This document shows positions 1 through 11,800 of a stretch of 64,000 nt of DNA, in pieces. The translations under genes were made by a program, and so were the position numbers. Each line of letters begins with the position of its first letter. Positions within the stretch are counted from its first letter, which is position 1. The notes beneath the pieces were generated by a model. It saw only the letters and a program-made list of their open reading frames with translations, was not told where the DNA came from and searched no databases. The stretch is from Parascedosporium putredinis (Eukaryota; Ascomycota; Sordariomycetes; Microascales; Microascaceae), in NCBI GenBank assembly GCA_949357655.1, contig CASHTG010000021.1:1240001-1304000 (forward strand), given 5' to 3'.

Positions 1-341
1 TTCGCCCCCGACGTCGTCTCCAACCCTTCCAGCGACACCGCCCCCATCGGCTACCACAACCAGAACAAGGCCGTCGTCAACTTTGACTTCGCCGCCGCCA
101 AGGTTCCCAACTTTGCCGAGGCTATCGCCGGCGGCGCGGGCGGCGATGGCGGCCCCGCCGAGCCCCGGCCGACTCGACTACGACCTCGGCGGCTGCGCCC
201 ACGACTGCCGCGTCTTCGGCCGCTTCTTCCGGTGCGACTTCTGCTGCCTCCTCTGCTGCTTCCTCTGCCGCGTCTTCCGCTGCCTCTTCGGCAACGCCCA
301 CCTCCACCTCTGCCCCAGCTGCGGCTTCCCCCACTCCCTAA
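1..341 (+). CDS. 3' end of an unidentified protein with a Ser/Ala-rich tail (partial)
   Basis: The reading frame is open from base 1, so the start lies outside the window. The first ~55 residues (FAPDVVSNPSSDTAPIGY..., then ...VVNFDFAAAKVPNFAEAI) look like ordinary globular sequence in frame 1. Around base 165 the coding signal jumps to frame 3, where a low-complexity tail of alternating Ser, Ala and Thr runs to a TAA at 339-341 and ends ...APAAASPTP. The jump is the size expected for one missing base in the GGCCCC/CCCCGG runs near 155-170. There is no hydrophobic C-terminal segment, so a GPI anchor is not supported. I do not recognise the family. The tail resembles disordered or O-glycosylated fungal linkers, but that is inference. 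It is convergent with the hydrolase gene on the minus strand. Confidence 0.55.
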
Positions 342-771
342 ACGGGCCAGCGCAGGGAATGAGTCCAAGCAGCCCCGAGGAGGACAAAAGGTCACGTATA
401 TCAAGCAATTCGCTTTGACATATATGTTGAGAGAGGGAAAAAGAGAAAAAGAAACAGAAAAAGAAACAAAATGGTGTCAAAACTTTTCCCTGTATAAATC
501 GCTCTATGCGCGGGCTCGGAACCGCGGCCATTTGGTTCTATGTACTTTTTTTTCCTTTTTTTTATATATTCGGTATACGAAGTGATCAAAATTGCATCGT
601 TCGAGTTCAATCTTGCGTAACCTTGAAGTTGTAGACATCCCCCTCCTCTGGACGAAATGAGTCCACCACGTGCTGCGATAACCCTACAATGGGTTGAAAT
701 CGATCTTTTCACAAATCTCTCAGTCTCCCCTCACACCCCTCCTTCTCTATCATTCCGCGTGCGCAAAGCAT
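342..771. other. Intergenic, between convergent gene ends
   Basis: The region lies between two convergent stop codons, so it should hold both 3' untranslated regions. There is a purine-rich stretch near 430-470 and a T-rich stretch near 546-570. I see no further gene. Confidence 0.6.
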
Positions 772-2403
772 TTACAAGTAGTCCTGAATGGCTTTCCAGA
801 ACAGCTCAGGCGCCTCAGACATGGGCAGATGGCCGGTCTCGGGAACAATGCGAAGCTCCGTGCCCGACGGTCCCAGCTGGCCCTTGAAGCCATCCATGGC
901 CTTGACCAGGGCGCCCTTGGCGTCGCCCTCGCCCACTACAAAGATGCCGGGCACCTTGCAGGCGGGCATGAGGGGCTTGAGATCGTAATCCCAGAGGGCC
1001 TGACAGCTGTACTTGAAGCCCTCGACGCTGTTGGCGGCGACCATCTTGGTCATCCAGTCGACCACGTCCTTCTTGTTCTCCATGGTGTGGGGATGGAACC
1101 AGCGACCCACCGTGGCGGGCGCGAGGTTGTTGATGCCCTCGCCGTTGTTGGCCTCGGCGGTGGCAGTGCGCTCCTTCCAAGCCTCCGTGTTGGCCGCGCT
1201 CGAGGTGGTGTTGAAGTCGCAGGCGATGAACTTGCCCAGGCGCTCGGGGAAATCAATGGCGAACCGGGTAGTGGTGGCACCACCCATGGAAACGCCAATA
1301 AGGGCGGCGAGCTTCTCGATCCTTAGGGAGTCAAGGACATCGCGGAGGTCCTTGGCCAGCATCTCGAGCGTGGCGGGGACGGGGGCTGGGGCACGGCGTG
1401 ACGGCCGCGGGTGTCGTAGCGGAGGATGCGGAGATCGGGGCGCTGGGCCTTGATGATGTCAATCAAGGGATCCCACATGTGCAGAGAGGTGAGGAGAGAG
1501 TTGCTGAAGGCGACGATGGGAGCGCTAGGAGAAGGGTTGCCCTCGAGGCGATAAGGAATGGTGAGGCCGTCGGAGGCTGACACGTAGGACTCGATCGTCG
1601 CGCTGGGGCCCGGGGCGGTGATCGTGGTGGTCAGGGTGGCGTTGGCGCGGGATCCGTCGGAGATGAACTCGCCCTTCTCGATAGGCAACCTCGAGAGCGA
1701 GGTCAGGTCCCGGGGCCGGAGCCGAATGTGTAGAAGAGAGAGAACTCGCGGCGGCCCTTGGACTCGACGTACTTCTCGTCGACCTCGCTGCGCCAAGGGG
1801 TGGACATGCAAGCCTTGTGTTCGGGACCACCCAGGCCGTTCTGCTGGGTATAGTCGTGGATGGCCAGGTAGGTGACCTTTCCGACGTCCTCGATGCTCGA
1901 GGTCTTGTACCACCTCGTGCGGAGCCAGCCGGGGACGCGGGACAGCATCTCGATGTGTTCCTCCTCGTACCACTTGCGGTAAGCGGCCTCGGCGTCCTCG
2001 ACGTTCTTTAGCGTAGCCTCGACGATAACCTGGGGCCGGTTCTCGGCCTCGGCGTTAGAGAGCGACTCGATAGGCTTGAACGAGGGGGACTCGCGGCTCA
2101 AGACGAGGTCGTAGAATCGGCGGTCGACCTGGACTTGGCCAATGGTGGCGGCTTCTCGGGGGTGCGGTTGTCTCGGAGGCCGGTGTAGATGGGGGTGACG
2201 AGATGGGCCATGTCCGTCACATCGTACTCGGCGACGTAGGGGGTCCTGGCCGTCGGTGGCTCGGTAGCGCAGACCATTGGTGAAAATGTGGGGAGTCGAA
2301 GCCTATTGGGTCCATGCTCGTTGTTATACCAGTCATGGAACTGGTCGAGAGACAAGCCCTCTTTGGGGCGCATAAAGACAATGAGCAGACCGGGAGTAGG
2401 CAT
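772..2403 (-). CDS. Tandem EthD-like domains fused to an alpha/beta hydrolase (enol-lactonase-like)
   Basis: Single-exon gene of about 544 codons once three missing bases are allowed for (near 2128, 1712 and 1384, all in C/G runs). From the N-terminus there is an EthD-type dimeric alpha-beta barrel (residues ~1-100, LLIVFMRPKEG...FHDWYNNEHGP). A second barrel-like repeat follows (~110-230, AYRKWYEEEHIEMLSRVPGW). The C-terminal half (~270-544) is an alpha/beta hydrolase with nucleophile elbow GVSMGG and a late catalytic His in ETGHLP. The hydrolase part resembles 3-oxoadipate enol-lactonases of aromatic catabolism. EthD-like barrels occur in proteins handling hydrophobic or aromatic ligands. 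Substrate and pathway cannot be read from the sequence. No signal peptide is visible, so it is probably cytosolic. The start at 2403 is the first Met before the EthD core. An alternative is two adjacent genes, but no stop or start separates the parts once the frame jumps are accepted. Confidence 0.8.
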
Positions 2404-4776
2404 GGTGACGTATTGCTGGTTACCAGGTGTCTAAATTCCTATTTTCTTTTGGGTATTATGTAGGAATTAGAGTTCAAAAAAAAAAGGAAAAAAGTAGGTG
2501 CAGAAGAGAGAAGAAAGAATCAAGGAAGAGCTACGGTAGGACTAGGAAGGGAATAAAACGCAAGTAGGTATAACAAAAAGTTTTGAAGCGGGGACGAGAA
2601 AGCTACGGGTAAGAGAAGAGCCGCGTTCCTGACGTCGCCAAAGGAAGGGTGGAAAAGGAGGGGCATCGGGTAGTTAATGGAGTTAGTGGGGGACGGATTG
2701 TTGGCGACCGACAGGCTATCAATCACATCACGAAGGACAAGAGGCAGAGCAACGAGCTCGGATTCCGTAGAGTGCGTGCGCAGGGTGATACCGGCATCAG
2801 ACTCGGGTCCACCATCCTCGATTATAAGTAGATCCCGGCCTCGAGGTTGGATTTCAGCGTCGATTGGACCAACGCTTGCGATATTTCCATCAGAAATGCC
2901 TACTACTGGTGGCCAACCCGGCTAGGAAAGAGCAAAGGCCCCATAGGCTTGCGCGACTGCCGACGGACCCGCTTTGCCCGGTCTCGGCACAGGGTTCGGC
3001 AGGCGAAAACTGGTCACTGCACGTGTGGCCGTGTGGCTGGCAACTCAGGTTAGGAGCTCGTCAGGTGGGTGGCGCGGGGGCAGGAGCCACCTCTCGAGCC
3101 TTCCCAAACTACATGTATGGAATAACGACCCGTTGGAAGGAGCGATGGGGAGTGGGAGAAGATGAAGGAACTCAATCGATTCATGAAAGAGGGGAGGGCC
3201 ATAATTTGCAACATGAGGAGGCCTAGGGCGGGCGCGGGAGGGTCTGGGTTGGCCCACTGCAGCATCCTGGGTGAAGCCAAGATTGTTGATACGCTCTGCT
3301 CTGTCTCACTGATAAATTCCGGGCCTTCCAATGCACCACACATGCGACACAGCCATAATCGTTCAACTCAAATGTTGACACACACAGCACACCACACAGG
3401 CCCAACAGAGGGTGGGGGCGCCCACGACCCAACCCATTCCGCCCTAGAGGCGCCTTGAGGATGATGATGCCTACCATTTGAGCGTCGAAGCAGCAGGCAG
3501 TGGCTAGTACATGTAGAAAATGATGCCTCCACCTTGTCCAACGTCAAGTCACAGGCATCATCACACTATCAGGATCATCATCAATACCTGGATGCAATCT
3601 GCGGAAGTTGACGTATTATTCGAGCGAACCCACGAGATGATGGCGCTGGCTGTACAACTCCAAGGCGTTCGTTATTGGCTGAGCCTATCAACTACAACGC
3701 TGCCTTGTCGCAACAAGCTGCCCCACACATTGGCCAGTAGACCCTAGCCATTTTGGCATTTGGAGGGGCATCAGGAAACACCCTCCCAAAGAGAAATGTA
3801 CCAGAGCAGCGAGGCGAGAAAGGCAAGCATTCAAGACTCAAGACAGAGGCATCATCGCGAGATAACAGGATATTGACCAATCCAAGCTATGACTTTCTCG
3901 AGACTATCCAAGTCCAGCATGGATATAAATATCAACATCTCGCTAAAAAGGAAGAAGGAGAAAGGGGGCAGGATCAACTGAAGCTGAAGAGCTAGTACAA
4001 ATACTCAAGGAGCTGAGGTAAGAAGGAAAAAAAGTCCAAAAGCGACCAAGTCCATGCGTAGCAATGTCATTCAGCCCTCCCTCCTCGACCTCCAAGTATT
4101 ATCATCTCTTGGCCATCCATCCAACCAGGAGAGCGGCAAGCAGCCGGTCGAAGCTTTCGTCCGCATCCGGCATCCGAGACTCTTCATTTTTAGTGTATGT
4201 ATACACGTCAGATTCGATCTTGTGTCACCTACCCTGCATCCTTAATCAGTGTGACAGACGCGCATTCGTCCACTCAGCGTCCCGCCCACACCCCACCAAC
4301 AGAGAGTCCGCTTCGTTGATCAAGAGGCCCGCAGGCGAGCATTCACCCGCACTGCCGTTCCGCCAACATCGCTTCTTTCACACTTTTTCGCTTCCCCTCG
4401 GAGGCCCAGCTAGCTTTGGCTTGTCTAGCCAGCCTTGCCGCACCTCTCGCTCATGCGGTTCACGTCCAAACGGAAGGGGGAAATAAAGGGCGCCAGACAG
4501 TTGCTACGGTCGAGTTCCGGCCCGACCCACTGTGGTGTCGTTGGTTATAATAACCCGGTCGACCTCCGTTCACTACTTGCAGACTACCTTTTTCACCCGC
4601 GAGCTCGCGGCCAGCCCGGCCGTTTCCCCTAGCTCTCTGAGACATCTCCCCTTCACTTCCGCCAAGGCCACGGCCCTTAGGTCCCCTTTCGCTCTAACCT
4701 CCCATGCTTCCTGGCCCAATGCAAACAACAGGCACGCCGGGGTTGCACTCTTTTATAACACGTCTTCCGGGTACCG
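2404..4776. other. Divergent intergenic region between the hydrolase and RdRp genes
   Basis: About 2.4 kb between two outward-facing start codons, expected to hold both promoters and 5' leaders. The stretch 4050-4776 is pyrimidine-rich and probably includes the RdRp leader. Short open frames are present, but none has a recognisable domain or codon pattern. I see no repeat or RNA gene. Confidence 0.5.
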
Positions 4777-7700
4777 ATGGAGGTCTACTGCCAGGGCCTG
4801 CCGCCGGGTCTTTCCCAGGCCAGCTTCCGGAGTAGCCTCCAAGGATATATGAATGCCTTGGGCATTACCGACTGGAGCTGTCAAGAACCTGGCAACAAAG
4901 ATTTCGGCTTCATTATCTTTTTGAACGTCAAGGACGGCCTCAAGTTCCTCCGCCAGCATGGCGCCACTAGGCCCCAGCGTCCTCGCCTCTTCATTGTCAA
5001 GAAACCTGTATATGCATCCAAGGGCAAAAATGCTCCTGATAAGTTTATGCTGTCCCACCTTCAGCACCACAGTAACCAGAAGCCCACGGCAGTCGACCGG
5101 CCATTGGAAACCGCTACCCCCGTTTTACCTCTACGTGGGATAGACTGTGGTCACTCAACCCAGCACCGTTCCGTCGACGCCCTCGTCTTCGTTCGGCAGT
5201 GCTACCTCGAATGTGACTTTGACGCCACGGCTAAATTTGGCACTCGCGGCCTCATCCTCCAGTATGATGGCGGCTTCCGCGTCGATATCCCCTACGCTAT
5301 CATCTGGGAGATGGCCCGGGATCCGCAGGACTCCGCCATTACACTCATCCTGAGCGAGGTCCCGAGATTCTTTGCCCCCGGTCGCCGGCTCGCCGACCTG
5401 ATGGACCGACTAGACCTTTCGGCCTACGGGTGGCACAACACCTCAAGGGCGCCAAAATTGATCCGTGCTGGCTCTCTTCAAGGATGCCCCGAGCATGTCA
5501 ATTACGTAGCGCATTGCTTAGTCTATCGTCTTCGTTTCTGGAACGGCTACCATGAGCTCACCCAGGTCCTGGCAACACTCCGCCGGCCGGACCTGAAGCA
5601 GCCCCCTCCCGTAGCCTTTCGCGAGATGCCGGCTATCCCTGGCGAAACTGATTTCCCCTCTACATTCCGGGACTTTACTCGGCGAACCGACGAACTTCAG
5701 GGGTCGGGCGCGGTTCCCTTCGTCATCCTTTTCCAGACTCAAGCCCTCGTCAGAAACAACTACGTTTCTCCCATAGTAGCCATTGGTGTACTGAATTTCC
5801 TAGAGTCTGCCTTCACAGGCGCTAAGAAAGTCAATGCCCCCATCCCTTTTCAGTCAAATCATTCAAGCTCCTGTTCCAGCAGATACCCTATCCGTCGCCC
5901 AAGTTGTACCCGCAGCGCTTGTCAGCCAGGGGCATCATTGAGCAGCTTAGGGTCAACGAGGTGAGGCACAGAAACCATATGGGACTCTTTGCTGGTCTCG
6001 AGAAAGCGCGCACCGCACGCCAGTCATGGGTGCTCAAGGCCATTGTCACGCCCACGCGCATTCTCCTCCAGGGCCCAGACCTAGAGACGAATAACCGCAT
6101 TCTGCGCAAGTTTCCCGACCACACCGACTACTTTCTCCGCGTTCAGTTTAGCGAAGAAGACGAAGAAGATCTCTTCTTTAACCCCAATGTATCCAATGAC
6201 ATGATTCTGAAGCGTTTCGAGGACGTTTTCCGAAACGGTATCCAGATCGCCGGTCGCGTCTACGGCTTTCTCGGGTTTTCCCACTCGTCTCTACGATCTC
6301 ACTCGGCGTGGTTCTCGGCCGCCTTTGTCGATAAAGAGGGTAACCTTCAATCCTCCATCACCATCATTCGAGATCTCGGGAACTTCAGTAAGATCCGCAT
6401 CCCTGCCCGCTGCGCCGCACGAATCGGCCAGGCCTTTAGCGAGACGCCATACTCGATCCACCTAGCGGATCACGGCATAACCCAATCCTATATGCCCGAC
6501 GTCAAGTCGCCGGATGGTGTGCGGGTCTTTAGCGACGGAGTCGGAACCATCTCCCTGGAAGCGGCGAGAGCCATCTGGGACGTGCTTCCGAGCCAGGCCA
6601 ACCGAGCTACCTGCTTCCAGATCAGATGGGCGGGTGCCAAGGGCATGCTCTCCCTCGACACGCGTCTAACGGGCCGTCAGTTCCGCATCCGGAAGGAGTC
6701 GATGGAAAAGTTTGAGGGCACAGATAGCGCCGACCTGGAAATATGTGACATGTCGTCCAAACCCATGCGGTTCTTCCTGAACCAGCAAATCATCAAAATC
6801 CTTGAGGATCTCCATGTGGACGAGAGTTGGTTCTTAAGACTGCAGAAACAGGAGCTCGACTCTCTCAAGCGCATCACGGAAACCACCGAAGGTACGGCCG
6901 CGTTTCTCCACGCCCACGATGTCGGGAGTGAAGCGGATCTACCCAAGTTTCTCAAACGGCTTCACAAGCGCAAGATTGACTACAGGACAGATCCCTTTCT
7001 AAGGTCCTTAGTCGAATCCGTCGTTCTTCGGGAGCTCAGGCTCTTGAAGCACAAGGCCCGCATCCCCGTACGAAAGGGGGTCACCCTCTTTGGCGTCATG
7101 GACGAAACCGGATACCTGGAACCTGACGAGGTCTATGTCACCTTTGATCAGACCTCACAGGGCAACATCCCAAACCCAATCGAGAACACGCTAAAAGACG
7201 GCGTCGTCCTCGTGACGAGGTCGCCCGCGCTGCATCCCGGCGATATACAAGTGGCACTCCAAAAGACGCCGCCTAAGGGGCATCCGCTACGGGCCTTGCG
7301 GAACTGCATCATATTTAGCCAGAAGGGCGACCGCGACCTGCCCAGCAAGTTGAGCGGAGGAGATCTGGACGGGGACATCTACAACATCATCTGGGACCCG
7401 GAAGTCACCGAGGTCAAGAGACTGTACGCCCCGCTGACTACCCCGGACCATACCCGGGGGCTTGGACCGGCCCGTCACAAAGGAGGATATGGCCAATTTC
7501 TTTGTCAATTTCATGAAGACGGACCAGCTTGGTATCATTGCTACCAGACACCTCATCATCGCGGACAAGAAGAACGAGGGCACCATGGATTCGGATTGCC
7601 TCAAGCTGGCGGAGCTCCACTCCAGCGCCGTTGACTTTTCCAAGACGGGAGCTGCGGTGGACGTGTCTCTGATGCCGAACTATAAAGCGAGATTCAGGCC

Positions 7701-8950
7701 CGATTTGTGAGTTGAACGCCATTCCTCTCTTCCTTGTTTCTTTTTCTTTTTCTTTTTCGAACGATAAACGAATAACGAGGGAGGCCTTTGGTTTCTCCCG
7801 CCCCCTTTACCACTCTAATACCCATAGACGGGAAGTCACTTGCTAACGTGGTGCACCATCTCCGATCCTAGCCTCTCGCCGGCACCTCTAACCCAGGTGT
7901 ATGACCGTGGGCAGATTGAGTTTTTAGATCCTTCAGATGATAGGGCGGACGAAGAGGATGGGCCGCCAAACCACACGTACTACAGATCAGAGAAGATCCT
8001 GGGCAAGCTTTACCGCAACGTCGACGAAAAGAAAATCTGGTCGAGCATCCACAAGCCCATTCCGTATGATGGCCCATCAGTCTGGGATCAAATGCTCGGC
8101 GTAGTGAGGAAAGAACTTGGTGAGCTCAGGCTCGAGCGTGAAATCCAGTGGCAAAGGGAAGCACAAATGGCGCACGATCTTCAGGAAGGGTAAGTTACAC
8201 GCCATCTCTTAGTCCCTTATTCCTGTTGTCTTTGTTTCTACTGAATCCTATTCCCGCTATACCATTGATAAGCATTGAGGCCTACAAGACGCTACTTCCC
8301 AACTGTCTCTCTAGCGACAAGGGAGCAAGGATTTCTTTTTTCTTTTTCCCTTTGTTCTGTGTTTCCTTAGAAGCTCCCTCTAAAATAAAATAAAAACCCC
8401 TACGAACAAGCCTTTTTAACAATGAGATCACTCCACCATTTAGGTATGAGGGGCATGTCTTGGACATGTGGGAGATGCTCAGTCCCAACACAACGGGGGC
8501 CTCACAGAGCTCGAGGTCTTTAGCGGCGCCATCTTCCACAAGACGTCTAAACCATCCCAGCGCCAGCGCGATTGCGCCATCAAGCTGCGCGTGCGCATCG
8601 GCGAGATCACGGCATGGCTCGTGGACCAACTCCGCAGTGGGCCCCGCGTACAGCCCGACGCCGTCGCAGCCCCGGCGGACAAGACGGCGGTCCGGATGCG
8701 CGCCATCGAGCTTTGCCTCGCGTGTCTACACATATCCCGCGAGCGGGAGGCCGACGACGACGCCAAACACATGCGGCGGGGCCGTCGCGGGCCCGCCGAG
8801 TACTTGCAGAGCTTCCGGGTGATTGCTGCCGCGACCCTCCTGCGGGAACTCGATCGATACCGCTTCGATCTGCAAGAGACGGAGAGGAGGCAACAGCAGG
8901 AAACGGCGGAGGCCACCAGTGCCCCGCCGCCGAGGGGGAGAAGGCGCTAA
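4777..8950 (+). CDS. Cellular RNA-dependent RNA polymerase (gene-silencing RdRp)
   Basis: Makes double-stranded RNA from single-stranded templates for small-RNA silencing. Exons are 4777-7706, 7872-8189 and 8444-8950; intron 1 has a GCTAAC branch site and a TAG acceptor. Allowing four missing bases (near 5848, 7433, 7443 and 8498), the protein is about 1,252 residues. The first ~100 residues look like an RRM-type fold (MEVYCQGLPPGLSQ...FGFIIFLNVKDG). The polymerase core includes VTRSPALHPGD and the catalytic loop GGDLDGD at 7356-7376 (residue ~862), with all three Asp present. Further on come LGIIATRHL and YYRSEKILGKLYR, then a basic, helical C-terminus. The RRM-like head suggests the SAD-1/Rrp3/Rdp1 branch (silencing, or meiotic silencing of unpaired DNA) more than QDE-1, but I cannot settle that by eye. 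It is a eukaryotic host-type enzyme, not viral. The start is the Met opening the RRM-like segment. Confidence 0.92.
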
Positions 8951-10147
8951 TCGCACTTGGTCTATCATGTTTTCGCCTACTTTCTATTTTCGAGAGTTGT
9001 TTTATTACAGGTATTAGCAGTAAGAGAGGGAATGACACCCCACGTTGCCCACGTCCATGCACATTGAACACGCACGCGCACCTTCACGATGTTGAGATGT
9101 AATACGTCAGATTGGCAGGAATGTCAGCTCGCAGGGGGGATGATCGTCACCGAGGGACGACGGTCGGAAGGCCCGAACAGGGGGATAGAAATGGCGGGGC
9201 AAAGGGTTCAAAATTCATGAGCAAAAACACCTGAAGATTGCAGTGGTTCCCTATAAATGCCCCTTTGCTGAACTAGCTCTATTGTAGATGGGATTCTCCT
9301 CATAATACCCTCCGTCGTAATGCCTTGAATGTAGAAGTTCCCAACCGGTTTTGTTCTTATTTGTATTACATTTGGGCATCAACAAAGAGGATATGTCCCT
9401 TCTTTTGTTCGCCTCAGATTTAACATTTTGCCCTTTTTCTTCTTTTCCCCCTGCTGCATTCACCGCGTGACAGTTTAGTAATTAGGATTAGATGCAGATG
9501 ACCATGCTGCCTCGCTGCTCCAAATCCTCAACCCCTGTCTACTCGACCAGTTGGTTTTTTGTTTCTTTTTTTCCTCGACTGTCTTGGCGTGAATCCTGCG
9601 ATAAACGGTGAGGGGAGGAAAAGAGCACGAAAAAGGAAAACAGGGTCCTCCAGCTGCAAGGAAGAAATGAAAATAAAAATAAAAAGAAAGCAAAATATAC
9701 ACCCCAAACGCCGTGTGTTCCCCATATCATGATCCTCTCTCGAGGTGCCCAGGCCGATCCATTTGTGCCATATTTCCCTTCCTATTTGTTATTTTTGATT
9801 CGCGATTGGACCGAAATTGCTCTAAAAAGGTTCATCAATGTTGTGTATCCGGCCAGCATAGCGAATCGTTTCGCTGGGCGTGCCTGCGTGCAGGAAGAGG
9901 AAGAAAAAGAAAGAAACAAAAGAAGAAAAAAGGGGTATAGGCGGAAGACGTAGAGGAGAAGATACAAGAAAATAATACAAGTCATCCTCGCAAGCGAACC
10001 TTCCTCCTCCCACATCTCGGCCTAGCCCGATCTTGTGCATATCTCATCCATCCTACGTGGAGAGAGAAGAAAGAGTACAAGAAAGAGGGCCAGGGAGGAG
10101 TAGGTAGCTTGAGGGAGAGGCGTGTTGTGTAGCGAAAGATTGATTGC
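8951..10147. other. Intergenic, convergent gene ends
   Basis: About 1.2 kb between the RdRp stop and the stop of the F-box/membrane protein gene. It holds purine- and pyrimidine-rich runs (near 9555-9700 and 9900-9950) of the kind common in fungal 3' regions. I see no gene. Confidence 0.5.
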
Positions 10148-11800
10148 CTATTTGGAGCCCGACGACTTTGGACGGGGAGGGGTGTGGACCTGCTCAATGG
10201 CCCGGGGATAAGTCCAAAAGACGAGCGCGGCCACGATCCAGGCGGCGAGGCGACGGGGAGAGGAAGATCGGGTTTCTTGCGGCGCCAAAAGCGGAATTCG
10301 AAGAGGAGGATTAGATTTCCTAGGGTGTTGAGGAGACGGAAGAGTCTGCATTAACGGTTTTGATAGTCAGCTTTCCCTCCCTATCCACATCGATTACACA
10401 CTACCTGTGGGGAAAAGGAAAACGTACAGATTGAGGACACAAAAGGTCAAGGTTGCCGCGGTGGCTTTAGAAACCGCCGAGCTTGGCAAGGCAGCAGCGG
10501 TGGAGGCTATGGCGTACGTAGGGGCTATCCAAAGCCCAAGCAGAACGAGTTCGATGGCGAGCGACCAGTGATAGTTGCGGTCGGTTGTGGGCCGGCGGAT
10601 GTTGATGAGGATGGGCGGAACGGGAGCGAAAAGGAGACAGAGCTGCGGGGGCGGTCAGCTAAAACAAGCAAAACGAGCGCTGGGCTGCGGCGGGACCGGA
10701 CAAGATTGGGAAGCCGAGGAGGAGAGGTACGGGTAGACTCACGATAGAGGGCACTAGCACAAGCGTGTCGTTGCGAAAGTACCTGAGGCATAAAGCGGCG
10801 CCGATGATGACGATGCAGAATTGGAGCCAGCCAAGGGCGAGGTAGGCGAGGAGGGTGGTGCCGTACCAGGCGTGGCAGCGCTTGTGGAAGTGGGCGTGGT
10901 TCCAAGCCGAGGAGACGAGGACGGGGTAGCCGCACCAGCGACACACCCAGGCGCTGCGATAGTTGCCCATAGCGACGCGGCAGCCAGGGACAAGCTCGTT
11001 GCGGCGCACGGCGCAGTCGACGCAGCGGCTGCAAAAGGGATACTTTGGGTGGTCGATGTCGGCAAAGAGGAGAGCATTGCGGCCGGGATCACGGCGCAGG
11101 CAGAGGTGGCAGTGAGAGAGGATGACGCCCTCGAGGGCAGTGCCGTACATGTCCTTGAGAAGGGACTTGGTGATGAGGGAGTGGTAGAAGCGGCTAGTGA
11201 GGCGGAGCTGCTGGATGTCGGCAAAGTCCAGCTCGCCAATAATGAGGACCTGGAGCTCGGGGGCAGGTCGACGAGTCCCATGGCGCCTCCCCTCCCACCA
11301 CGGCCCCTACCATCGCTGTTGTTGCGGCCCTTGGGGTTACCTAGACCCAACTTAGACCGGTATTTTTGGAGGCCAGGGGTGCTGAAGGAGGGAAGGGCGG
11401 GGAGTGAGCTAGCCTTTCGAGCCCGGGGTTTCCGTTGCGATACGCTCGAGTGGGCTCTCCGCGGAGGGTCGGAGAGGACGGGAACGGAGAGCGTCTCCTC
11501 GCTACTAGAGGCTGAGAGAGAAGAAGATGATACGGAGGTGACATCATCCGCGTCGCCGGCCTCACCCATGGGATCACCCTCGTCTTCATCCTCGACCTCG
11601 ATTTCGACATCCCCGTCGACCTGGACTTCTCCTTCATCATCGCTCGCGTTTTCGGCTGGGAACTCGACGTCATCCTCGTCGTCATCCTGGTCCTCCTCGT
11701 CGGAGGACGACTCGTCATGCCTATGAAGGTTACTAAACACCGACTGGAGGAGCGCGGCGAGGCGCTCTCGCGCAGGCCGCAAGGCGAGGTCGGATGGCAT
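10148..11800 (-). CDS. F-box protein with Cys-rich segment and several membrane spans
   Basis: Exons on the minus strand are 11800-10743, 10642-10428 and 10345-10148. With two missing bases allowed (in GGGGG at 11259-11263 and near 10255) it encodes about 490 residues. Residues ~1-175 are disordered and acidic (SSSDEEDQDDDEDDVEF), then Ser/Arg-rich. An F-box-like motif follows (LPPELQVLIIGELDFADI, then LRLTSRFYHSLI). Next comes a Cys-rich segment with CHLC, CSRC, CAV and CRWC, which could bind zinc. After that are at least three hydrophobic stretches (LAYLALGWLQFCIVIIGAAL; LVLVPSILCLLFAPVPPILI; one around LAIELVLLGLW) and a final one (LAAWIVAALVFW). F-box proteins recruit substrates to SCF ubiquitin ligases. 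A membrane-embedded version would act at an organelle surface, which is inference. Sequence above 11800 has no clear upstream exon. Confidence 0.75.

Noticed and set aside
694..1326. Plus-strand open frame of 210 codons
   Set aside because: It is antisense to the alpha/beta hydrolase and has no domain of its own.
4777..8950. RdRp as an integrated viral polymerase
   Set aside because: The DLDGD catalytic loop, spliceosomal introns and RRM-like head are those of cellular silencing RdRps. Viral RNA polymerases carry a GDD-type motif.
10397..10427. Short intron ending at CCCACAG in the F-box gene
   Set aside because: It would be about 30 bases. The next acceptor (GCAG before 10345) gives a normal length and the right phase.
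10821..11726. Plus-strand open frame of 301 codons
   Set aside because: It is antisense to the F-box gene and is a shadow of its acidic, GC-rich codons.
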